From contig NZ_CP108071.1 in the NCBI RefSeq assembly GCF_036178845.1, positions 186,001 through 250,000 on the forward strand: a stretch of DNA of 64,000 bases. The letters are read 5' to 3'. Made by a program: the position numbers and the translations under genes. This DNA comes from Streptomyces sp. NBC_00271 (GTDB lineage Bacteria; Actinomycetota; Actinomycetes; Streptomycetales; Streptomycetaceae). Positions within the stretch are counted from its first letter, which is position 1; the number at the start of each line of letters is the position of its first letter. Below are positions 52,366 through 60,191 of the stretch, one piece after another. The notes beneath the pieces were generated by a model that searched no databases, had not been told where the DNA came from, and saw only the letters and a list, made by a program, of their open reading frames with translations.

Positions 52366-52583
52366 CTGGAGAGTGCTTCTTTCCGTGCAGCCAACAGGAC
52401 CCTAGACAAGTCCCATCGTTGCAGGTCAGCGATCCAGCGCACCTTTGGTGCGCGCCGGGGGCGTGGTAAATCCTGTGGCGCGCGCCGGGGTGCTTCCGTC
52501 TGCCTCTGACGTGGGCTGATACCGCTGCGGGATGCTGGTGGGGTTCGTTCCGGCCGAAACCGATTGCTCTGTGATGCCGGTGA

Positions 52584-52644
52584 GCTCGCAGGTCAGCGTG
52601 GTGCTGGGGGCCGTCCACGGGAACCGTGGAGTGTTGCTGCGAGC
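52584..52644 (+). ncRNA. candidate structured RNA (bridge-RNA region) before the IS110 transposase
   Basis: GCTCGCAG (52584-52591) pairs with CTGCGAGC (52637-52644), enclosing a second perfect hairpin TCCACGG-GAA-CCGTGGA (52614-52630). IS110 elements of the long-left-end group encode a bridge RNA just upstream of the recombinase, and this sits 80-140 nt before it. Element ends and guide loops were not resolved. Confidence 0.4.
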
Positions 52645-52726
52645 ACGTGCGTCAGAATTCCTGATTCACCCTGGCCCTCCCGGAACGGCGTACTGCTCGG
52701 CCGTCCGTCTGGGAGGGAGCGGGGCC

Positions 52727-53971
52727 ATGGACGTGCTGCACGAACGCTGCGCGGGTCTGGACATCAGCAAGAAGGACGCCAAGGCGTGCGTCCGCACCCC
52801 GAACACCAAACGGCGGGGGTCATTCACCACCGAGACCACGACCTGGGGAGCGACGACGAACGCGGTGCTCGCCCTGCGCGATCACCTGCTCGCCGCCGAG
52901 GTCACCCTGGTCGTGATCGAGGCGACCTCCGACTACTGGAAGCCGTTCTACTACGTGCTGACCGGGGACTTGAACGTGATCCTGGTCAACGCCCGCCAGG
53001 TCAAGAACCTGCCCGGCCGCAAGACCGACGTCTCCGACGCGGCCTGGCTGGCCCAGCTCGGCGCCCACGGCCTGGTCCGCCCCTCGTTCGTCCCGCCGCA
53101 GCCGGTGCGCGAGCTTCGGGATCTGACCCGCGCCCGCACCCAGATGACCCGCGAACGCGGCCAGATCGTCCAGCGGCTGGAGAAGCTGCTGGAGGACACC
53201 GGGATCAAACTGGCCGCAGTCGCCTCCGACATCATGGGCGTCTCCGGCCGGGCCATGCTGGAGGCCCTCATCCGCGGCGAACGCGACCCGCAGACCCTCG
53301 CGGAGCTGGCCAAGCGCAAGCTCCGCAACAAGATCCCCGAACTCACCGAGGCCCTGACCGGCCGGTTCCGCGCCCACCACGCCTTCCTGACCAGGCTGCA
53401 CCTGGACCACTACGACCAGCTCACCACCGCCATCGGGCAGCTGGATGAGCGGATCGAGGAGGCGATGGCCCCCTTTCGTCCCGCGCTCGACCTGCTCGAC
53501 ACCATCCCCGGGATCAACCGGGCCGTCGCCGAGGTGATCATCGCGGAGACCGGCGGCGACATGAGCCGTTTCACCTCCGGCAGGCACCTCGCCTCCTGGG
53601 CCGGGGTCTGCCCGGGCCACCACGAGTCCGCCGGCCGGACCAAGAGCACCAAGGTCCGGCCGGGCAATCCCTATCTCAAAGGCGCCCTCGGGCTCGCGGC
53701 GCTCGGCGCGGTGAGGACCAAGGACAGCTACCTGCCGGCCCGTTACAAGCGGCTCACCGCCCGCCGCGGCCCGATGCGGGCCCTGGTCGCCGTCGAGCAC
53801 TCGATCATCACCGCGATCTGGCACATGCTCACCGACGACAAGCCTTACCACGAGCTCGGCGGCGCCTACTTCGCCCAGCGGGACCCCGAACGCGCCACCC
53901 GCCGCGCGATCAACGCGCTCAACCAACTCGGCTACACCGTCACCCTCAACCCGCTGGAACGCGCGGCCTGA
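52727..53971 (+). CDS. IS110-family transposase (DEDD recombinase)
   Basis: 414 residues. The RuvC-like N-terminal domain has Asp in GLDISKKDA, Glu in VVIEATSDYW and Asp in GRKTDVSDAAWLAQL. The Tnp_20 C-terminal domain has DTIPGINRAVAEVIIAETG and the catalytic Ser region ASWAGVCPGHHESAGRTK. All motifs are intact and the length is normal. The ATG at 52727 begins the conserved region. The downstream flank cuts into a pentapeptide-repeat gene. Confidence 0.92.
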   Translation: MDVLHERCAGLDISKKDAKACVRTPNTKRRGSFTTETTTWGATTNAVLALRDHLLAAEVTLVVIEATSDYWKPFYYVLTGDLNVILVNARQVKNLPGRKTDVSDAAWLAQLGAHGLVRPSFVPPQPVRELRDLTRARTQMTRERGQIVQRLEKLLEDTGIKLAAVASDIMGVSGRAMLEALIRGERDPQTLAELAKRKLRNKIPELTEALTGRFRAHHAFLTRLHLDHYDQLTTAIGQLDERIEEAMAPFRPALDLLDTIPGINRAVAEVIIAETGGDMSRFTSGRHLASWAGVCPGHHESAGRTKSTKVRPGNPYLKGALGLAALGAVRTKDSYLPARYKRLTARRGPMRALVAVEHSIITAIWHMLTDDKPYHELGGAYFAQRDPERATRRAINALNQLGYTVTLNPLERAA

Positions 53972-54104
53972 GTGACCCGAGCCAGACACCCGACGACCAC
54001 CCTGGCCACCGGGCACCCAGACCTGCCCACACTCACCCTGAACTGCTGCTATTTACGCGTCAGGAGCACTCTCCGCTTATTTGATCAACCATCGGACAAC
54101 CCAC

Positions 54105-54427
54105 CTCGTGAAAGCGCGAGGCTAGAAGGTGCGGACCTGGAGGGCTCGCACCTGAACGGAGCGAACCTGAACGGAGCGGACCTGAAGGGCGCGAAGCTGT
54201 ACGACGTGAACTTGGGCACGGCAAGCCTGGATAGGGCTAACTTGCACGGTGCAACCCTGGAGGCCGCAAACCTGGAGGGCACATCCCTGGAAGGGCGAAC
54301 CTGACAGGCACGATCCTGATGGGTGCAACCCTGGACGATGCGAACTTGCACCGCGCAGACCTGCGTGGCGCGGACCTGAGGGCCGCGTCCCTGATCCGTG
54401 CGGACCTGAAGGGCGCAAGGCGGGACT
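54105..54427 (+). pseudogene. pentapeptide-repeat protein, 5'-truncated and frameshifted
   Basis: Repeats of A(D/N)LxG run from RLEGADLEGSHLNGANLNGA to LEGTSLEGRT and a stop at 54304. One base shift near 54293 restores ANLTGTILMGATLDDANLHR up to a second stop at 54427. The first part of the gene is missing next to the IS110 element. The fold would be a right-handed quadrilateral helix; function unknown. Confidence 0.75.
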
Positions 54428-54736
54428 GACAGGCGCAGGCTGCGAGGGGGGTGCCGACGCGCGCCGCAGGATCAGCACACCGTCGACGGCGGCCCCCGAA
54501 TACAGCCACGGACTGCGCAACCTCGCCACAAGCAACGGTGCGCACAGCATGCTCGACCGTTCAGACTGGCGCCGCGGCCACGGCCTCGGCCGCGGTTGCC
54601 GGTAAGTGCTTGCGTCCGCGATCAGCGGATTACGGGTTCTGGCTGACGTGTTGCAGGGTGGCGAGAACGGCATGGCAGTTCGCCACCGCGTTGTAGACGC
54701 GGCATCGGCAATCGTGCCCGCTCCAGGGCTGGCCCG
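54428..54736. other. gap without a recognisable gene
   Basis: Nothing could be supported on either strand. Confidence 0.4.
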
Positions 54737-55138
54737 TCACAGTGGGAGCGTTATGCCGAATTCCTGCATGGCGCTGGAGGGCGGGCCGCCTTCGGAGCGT
54801 TCGGTCTTGTAGCCCTTGACCCGAGGTTCGAGGGTGCGGGGGTCGACGGCCTCGGCAGGAGCGCTCTTGGCGTACAGGCCCACGGGCTGGCTGTCGCGGT
54901 CGTGAGGCAGGAGCCAGAAGACGCGGCGGCGGAACGTACCGGAGGCACGGGAGGGTTTGGCAGTGGGACCCAGGAGGGCGTAACCGACCATGCGGCCGTC
55001 ACGGTGGTAGGCCGGCCTTCCCTTGCGGGTGGGGAGCCGGTCCAGGCTCTGGCGGACGTAGTCGAGGTGGTCGGTGTCCTCCAGCCACACGATGTCGGCT
55101 TCGTGGCTGATCTCGTCCTCGGTAATCAGGGAGCTCAT
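54737..55138 (-). CDS. DUF6009-like protein of the replicon
   Basis: 133 residues: ADIVWLEDTDHLDYVRQSLD, RPAYHRDGRMVGYALLG and RVFWLLPHDRDSQPVGLY, a pattern I recall from DUF6009 proteins on actinomycete mobile elements. Function unknown. The ATG overlaps the stop of the primase/helicase gene (ATGA), so it is the third gene of the replication operon. Confidence 0.7.
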   Translation of the reverse strand: MSSLITEDEISHEADIVWLEDTDHLDYVRQSLDRLPTRKGRPAYHRDGRMVGYALLGPTAKPSRASGTFRRRVFWLLPHDRDSQPVGLYAKSAPAEAVDPRTLEPRVKGYKTERSEGGPPSSAMQEFGITLPL

Positions 55139-56676
55139 GGGCGGTCCCTCTCCTCGTCGGTGAGCAGTCCGATGCCGGGGTAGTGCTTGCGCTGGTTGGA
55201 CAGGATCATCTCCTTGGGCGAGGCCAGGCCCACGAGTTCCCGGGTGCGGGCGGCGAACGCGCGCGAGGACATGGCCGGCGCCCCTTCATTCTGGCACCAG
55301 GCCCGGTAGGCGGCGTAGAGCGCCGTCTGCTCCGCGCGCAGCTCGGCGTCGAGGCGGCAACACTCGTCGTAGAAGCGGCCGGTGTGGTCCTCGGTCTCCG
55401 CGTACGCGCTCGTGGCGATCCGGACGCGTTCAGGGCCGGTCAGGTCGCGGTCGCCGGCCAGGTAGCGGCGGGCGCCGTCGACGAGCCAGGTGAGGATGCC
55501 GGGGCCTTCCTCGGTGACGAGGAGGTCCGCGAGGTTGTCGATCTTGCGGTGGTCGGGGACGACCCGCTCGAACGGGATCAGTCGCATGCGGCGCCAGAAC
55601 GCGAAGCCGCCGGTGCCGACTTCGGGGCGGTGGTTGCCCAGCAGCCACAGTTTGTGGGTGGGGTTAAAGCCGAAGAAGTCTTGCCGCATGCGGCGGGCTT
55701 TGATGCGGTCGCCGCCGGTCAGCAGCTTGACGCGGCCCTCGTCGAACTTGTCCCCCGGTTTGACCTCGGAACAGACGATGACGCGCCGGCCGTGCAGTTC
55801 GGCCAGGTCCGTGGGGTGGCCCTCGTAGGGGCGGGCCATCAGGAAGCCGGGCGGGGCCGCGTCCGCGTAGTCGCCCAGGAGTTTCATCAGGACGTCCAGG
55901 AGGACGGATTTGCCGTTCTTTCCGGAGCCGAAGAGGAAGGGCAGGACCTGGCCGCCGACGTCGCCGGTGACGGAGTAGCCCAGCAGGAGCTGCAGGTAGG
56001 CGATCATCTGCCGGTCTTCGGCGTCGGCGCCGAAGGTGTCGGTCAAAAACCGTTCCCAGCGCGGGATGGGCATGTTCTGCGGGCCGACGGCTGTGGAGCG
56101 GGAGTGGAAGTCTTTGTTGGGGTCGGGGACTTTGACCAGGCCGGTGCGCAGGTCGACGATCCCGTCGGGGGTGCACAGGGCGTACGGGTCAGCGTCCAGG
56201 AGGGCGGCGTTGAGAACCATGCCGGGGGCGGACTTGGCCTGGGCGAGCATCGCGTTCATGCCTGTGGTGGACAGCGCGCGGCGGCGATGCGACTGCAGGG
56301 CCTGGGCCGTGAACACGCTACGGGGGTCGTGGACGGCGATGGCCTCGGCGAGGTCACCGGCTGCCCAGAGCACGGTGTCGTCCTCGTCGATCTGCCAGCG
56401 GGTGGTGTCCCACCGGTACCAGCCCATCCCGGGCACGTGCCGGTAGTCGTTGGCATACAGCTTGACGAACAGCTTGGCGTTGCCGCGGTCGGTGAGGGTG
56501 TCGGGCAGGAGCCCGGCAGCGGTCGCTTCTCCGGCGGCCGCGCGGGAAGCATCGGCCTGGGCCGGCAGAGCAACGGTGGTGGCTGGTGCGGGGCGTGCCT
56601 GGTTGCGGATCTGAGCGGCGACGGCTTCGGGGTCGAACTCAAAGAGGGCCTCCGTCTCGTTGCCGTGTGACGTCAT
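55135..56676 (-). CDS. P4-type phage/plasmid primase-helicase
   Basis: 513 residues. The D5-like N-terminal region (FVKLYANDYRHVPGMGWYRW) is followed by an SF3 helicase with Walker A FLFGSGKNGKSVLL, Walker B-like VIVCSEVKP and the arginine-containing LWLLGNHRPEV. It unwinds DNA at the origin of a plasmid or integrative element. It is coupled by ATGA overlaps to the prim-pol upstream and the DUF6009-like gene downstream. Confidence 0.9.
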   Translation of the reverse strand: MTSHGNETEALFEFDPEAVAAQIRNQARPAPATTVALPAQADASRAAAGEATAAGLLPDTLTDRGNAKLFVKLYANDYRHVPGMGWYRWDTTRWQIDEDDTVLWAAGDLAEAIAVHDPRSVFTAQALQSHRRRALSTTGMNAMLAQAKSAPGMVLNAALLDADPYALCTPDGIVDLRTGLVKVPDPNKDFHSRSTAVGPQNMPIPRWERFLTDTFGADAEDRQMIAYLQLLLGYSVTGDVGGQVLPFLFGSGKNGKSVLLDVLMKLLGDYADAAPPGFLMARPYEGHPTDLAELHGRRVIVCSEVKPGDKFDEGRVKLLTGGDRIKARRMRQDFFGFNPTHKLWLLGNHRPEVGTGGFAFWRRMRLIPFERVVPDHRKIDNLADLLVTEEGPGILTWLVDGARRYLAGDRDLTGPERVRIATSAYAETEDHTGRFYDECCRLDAELRAEQTALYAAYRAWCQNEGAPAMSSRAFAARTRELVGLASPKEMILSNQRKHYPGIGLLTDEERDRP

Positions 56677-57785
56677 CGGGGGCCCCTTCCCATATAGAGG
56701 GGGTGTTGGCGGCCTGCGGTCATGCCGCTGCGGATGATCTGGGCGGCGCGGCGCTCCTGGCCCGGGCGGGCGGCGGCCGCGGCCTGGGTGAGGGCGAGCT
56801 CGGCTTCTTCCTCGGTAAGGCGGCCTGCGGCGACGAGGCCGCCGAGAGTGTAGGCGGCACGGTTGAGGGTGTCGGAGAACCCTGCGCCTTCGGTGACGTG
56901 GCCGCAGGCCTCGATGGGGGCGAGGACGGAGGCAAGCATGCGCTGGATGCGGTCGCGGCCGCCGCCCGCGGCGAGCACAGCCTGCTGGGCTCGGGGCGGG
57001 ACCGGCCGGGGGGCGGGGATGCTCGGGGCAGGCTGGTGACCAGTGCGCTCGAGTTCCTGGGCAAGCCAGGCGGGCAGGGCGGCCGGCTCGCGGACGCTGT
57101 CGACCGGGACGTAGGTGCCGTCACGGGTGGTGGTGCCGGGAGCGATGATGTAGCCGCCGTGCGCGCGGACGTCGACCTGCCAGGCCAGTGCGGTGCCCTG
57201 GCTGGAGCCTGCGGAGCAGCGCCAGCGCCGGTTGTCCGCTGCCCGGTACCAGACGTGCAGGCCGCCTGAGGGGGTACGGACGCGCAGCGTGGTGTCGTCT
57301 TCCGCGGGGCTGCGCTGGCCGCGCAGAGCGGCCAGGACGGCGAGGGTGTGGAAGCCGTTGGCCAGGCCGGTGAGATCGATGTCGTCGCCGATTGGGATAC
57401 CGGGCAGGATCCGGTCCCGGGTGGGCGGCTGGGTGGGGTGGGCGTCGATGTCGATGACGACCAGGCCGGCCGGTCCGCAGGCGATGCCGACGCCGAACTC
57501 CGGGTGGGCGCCCCACCACTGGGTGATATGGCGCTGGTCGAGGGTGGCGGCGTGGAACCCGTGGCACCAGCGGCCTGCGGGCAGGCACGGGCACTCGGCG
57601 GGCGGGTGCGGAGTCGTGCGGCACTGGGTGCAGTTGGCGGCCGGGGTCTTGCGCCCGGCGGCCAGGGGGTGCACGGGCCAGCCGCGTCGCGCGCACCAGC
57701 TGGCGGTGGCCTGAGAGGCAGCGACTGAAGACTCGGGGGCGGGCTGCCGTGAGTCGCTGCCAGAAAAGCGCAGGTCAGCCTGCAT
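56673..57785 (-). CDS. bifunctional DNA primase/polymerase (prim-pol)
   Basis: 370 residues. The prim-pol domain (about 25-250) has the acidic catalytic DxD in LVVIDIDAHP, VRTPSGGLHVWYR and a late GGYIIAPGT, preceded by a Cys cluster (NCTQC, CPC). The C-terminal part is helical (RMLASVLAPIEACGHVTEGA). The ATG at 57785 is preferred over a GTG six bases upstream because GGGG lies six bases before it. It is the first gene of the operon, directly next to the iteron region, as in prim-pol type actinomycete integrative elements. Confidence 0.88.
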   Translation of the reverse strand: MQADLRFSGSDSRQPAPESSVAASQATASWCARRGWPVHPLAAGRKTPAANCTQCRTTPHPPAECPCLPAGRWCHGFHAATLDQRHITQWWGAHPEFGVGIACGPAGLVVIDIDAHPTQPPTRDRILPGIPIGDDIDLTGLANGFHTLAVLAALRGQRSPAEDDTTLRVRTPSGGLHVWYRAADNRRWRCSAGSSQGTALAWQVDVRAHGGYIIAPGTTTRDGTYVPVDSVREPAALPAWLAQELERTGHQPAPSIPAPRPVPPRAQQAVLAAGGGRDRIQRMLASVLAPIEACGHVTEGAGFSDTLNRAAYTLGGLVAAGRLTEEEAELALTQAAAAARPGQERRAAQIIRSGMTAGRQHPLYMGRGPR

Positions 57786-57799
57786 GCGCACCCCCTATC

Positions 57800-58310
57800 A
57801 GCGACCGAAGCGACTCAACGACGGACACAGCCTAGCGAACGTGGCCCGTGAGGACGTGGAGCACGTGCGAAGGAACCCCGAGGCCGTGTCGATGATGCGA
57901 CCGGCAGGCACCCGCAGCGACCCAGCACAGAAGTAGAGCGACCGAGAGGCGTTCAGTCGCTGCCGCTCCAGCTTACAGAAAACTGCAGATCAGAGACTAC
58001 GCAAGACTGAGAACAGCGACTGAAGCGACTGAAGCTCCCTATATGTAACGCACACGCGCACACAGGAACGTCTTCATATACCCCGACCTTGAGTCGCTTC
58101 GGTCGCTGTGAACTCTTGATCACCGCTTTGACCTGCACATTCGTACATCAGGCGAGCAGCGACCGAACAGTCGCTGGGTAGCTGCGCTTTCAGTCGCTGT
58201 CCTCGTCCGCCCCTGCAGCGACCCAAGCGACTGAAGCGACTGAACGGCCGACAAAGAGCTCGCGACCGGCCGCTGTGACGGAGACCCCAGCCATGAGTCG
58301 CTTCGGTCGC
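57800..58310. other. iteron-rich candidate replication origin
   Basis: At least fifteen copies of AGCGAC(T/C)NAA or its complement lie in both orientations, many as tandem pairs such as AGCGACCGAAGCGACT (57800), AGCGACTGAAGCGACTGAAG (58015) and GTCGCTTCGGTCGC (58093, 58297). Between them lie A/T-richer patches (CTATATGTAACG near 58037, CTTCATATACC near 58072). The position, directly upstream of the prim-pol and helicase genes, fits an origin. One more copy lies inside the prim-pol start (57720). Confidence 0.75.
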
Positions 58311-58350
58311 TCAGGGGCAGTCCAGGGCACTTGGGGAGACATGCCTCCGC

Positions 58351-58387
58351 GGGCGCGGCGCCATGCATCAGGCATGGCGCCGCGCCC
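58351..58387. terminator. 16-bp perfect hairpin at the edge of the origin region
   Basis: GGGCGCGGCGCCATGC pairs fully with GCATGGCGCCGCGCCC around ATCAG. It could be a terminator, or a structural part of the origin such as a single-strand site. Confidence 0.6.
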
Positions 58388-58399
58388 GGCAGCTGGGCC

Positions 58400-58955
58400 G
58401 GATGTCAGGACCTGGGGGCGGCCGCCCGTCTGGCCCCGCAGGCAGCTGATCGACGGCATACGGTTCCGGGTTCGGACGGGTGTTCCGTAGCGGGATGTAC
58501 CCGCCGAGTACGGGCCGTGGGGCCGGATCTACGACCTGTTCCGCCGATGGCAGCGGGACGGCACCTGGCACCGGGTCCTCACTCAGCTCCAGTCCCAGGC
58601 CAACGCGGATGGGGCGATCGTGTGGGACCTGAGCGTCGACTCCACGGTGTGCCGCGCCCATCAGCATGCGGCCGGGGCCCGCAAACAGGGCAGCCTGCAG
58701 AAGGAACCGCCGGGCGGCGTCTGCACCGAGCCCCGTGATCACGGACTGGGACGCTCGCGCGGCGGGTTCACCACCAAACTGCACCTGGCCGTCGAGCAGG
58801 GCCAAAAGCCCATATCGATCGTCGTGACGGCGGGGCAGCGCGGGGACTCGCCGCAGTTCGAACCCGTGCTTGAGAAGGTCCGCGTGCCCCGCATCGGGCC
58901 GGGCCGGCCGCGCGTCCCTCCCAATCGAGTGCGCGCTGACAAGACACCCCATGCA
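58400..58955 (+). pseudogene. IS5-family transposase remnant
   Basis: GRPPVWPRRQLIDGIRFRVR-TGVP, an in-frame TAG (58488-58490) where the family has Trp, then RDVPAEYGPWGRIYDLFRRW, VWDLSVDSTVCRAHQHAAGA (first catalytic Asp) and LHLAVEQGQKPISIVVTAGQ (second-strand region). The N-terminus is missing, and the C-terminus is cut where the IS110 remnant begins. Triply disabled. Confidence 0.85.
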
Positions 58956-58964
58956 GCTGTCGGG

Positions 58965-60170
58965 TCAAGCGGCTGCCGCGAGCGGAACTGATGGGCTGAA
59001 GGCGATGGCTTCGTCGAACTTCTGGTGGTTGGTCAGGCAGTGGTGGAGTTGGCCGAGCATGCGGTTGAACAGATTGCGGAGGGCCGCGTGGTAGCGGTCG
59101 CCGGTGTCCCGTCGGCGGTTGTAGTGGGCATGGGCGCCAGGTGAGGCGGTCAGCGCGGCGAACGCCCAGTGCCGACCGGTCGCGGCCAGCCGGCTGTTCT
59201 TGATCCGACGGTGGACGACACGGCGGCTCTTGCCGGACTCGCGGGTCACCGGTGCGCTTCCGGCATAAGCCTTCAGATGGCCGGCCTGGACAAACCGGCT
59301 GCGGTCGTCGCCAATCTCGGCGAGTATCCGCGCGCCGGTGAGCACGGCCAGGCCGGGGAAACTTGTGATGATCTCCGCGTCGGGATGTTGCAGGAACAGC
59401 TTTTCGGTGTCGGATGCGAGGTCATCGCATGCCTGGCAGGCCGCGTCGAGCTGAGCAAGGAGGGCGAGTGTCTGCCGTCCCATCGCCTGCTCGACCAGGG
59501 CGGGCTGGCGGAGCCAGGTCCGGCGGAACACCTCAAGCAATCGGTCGGTCTCAGCTTCGATGCGGCGTTGGCGTCCGGCTCTGATGACCGCGGTCCGCAG
59601 CCGGTGGCGGGTCAGCCGGGTGGCCTCGGCCGGAGTGGGCGCGATCACCAGGATCGTGCGGGCCTCCCGGGACAGCAGCCGCTCACGCTTTGCTGCGAAC
59701 GCCTCAAGGATCGCGGGGTAGTACTCGCGCAGGTGTGATCGCAGCCGGTTGTGGGCGCGGGTGCGGTCCCAGACTGCGTCCTGCTGGGCCCTGGCGAGGA
59801 CGGCTATCGCTTTCACCAGGTCGGAGTCATGCGGCAGCGGGCGGTGCAGCGAGGCATCGGTGCGGAGGATGTTCGCCAGGACGACGGCGTCCTGGCGGTC
59901 GGACTTCTTCCGGGAAACGGCGTGCCGGTCACGATAGCGGGCGACGGCCATCGGATTGATCGCATAGACCCGGCGTCCAGAAGCCCGCAAGCAGGCAACC
60001 AGGAGGCCCCGGGAGGTCTCGATGGCGACCGGGATGGGATCGTCCGGGCTGTCACCGTGCTCGGCGAGCAGGTGCAACAGGTCCTGGAAGCCCGCCGCGT
60101 CATCGCTGATTCTGAGTTTGCCGAGCAGTTGGGCGCCGGAGTTGATCAGCGCGATGTCGTGGTGGGGTCG
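58965..60170 (-). pseudogene. IS110-family transposase lacking its N-terminus
   Basis: The frame is open from 60170 (RPHHDIALINSGAQLLGKLR) through PVAIETSRGLLVA, KKSDRQDAVVLANIL and the Tnp_20 part SFPGLAVLTGARILAEIGDD with YAGSAPVTRESGKSR. The first 15-20 residues, which carry the first catalytic Asp (usually GIDWA), are replaced by group II intron 3' sequence. An internal start at 60077 exists but the product would lack that Asp. Confidence 0.85.
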
Positions 60171-60191
60171 GCATGGAGCGCGGTTCCGGGA

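Noticed and set aside
50857..52450. Inverted repeats for the IS1380-type element
   Set aside because: Only a weak AGGTGCG match was found on both sides, not enough to set ends.
52447..52490. Direct repeat ending GCGCGCCGGGG, 30 bp apart, between the IS1380- and IS110-type elements
   Set aside because: GC-rich and not placeable as an element end or target duplication.
55183..56670. 495-codon plus-strand frame
   Set aside because: Antisense to the primase/helicase gene, whose Walker motif and operon overlaps are clear.
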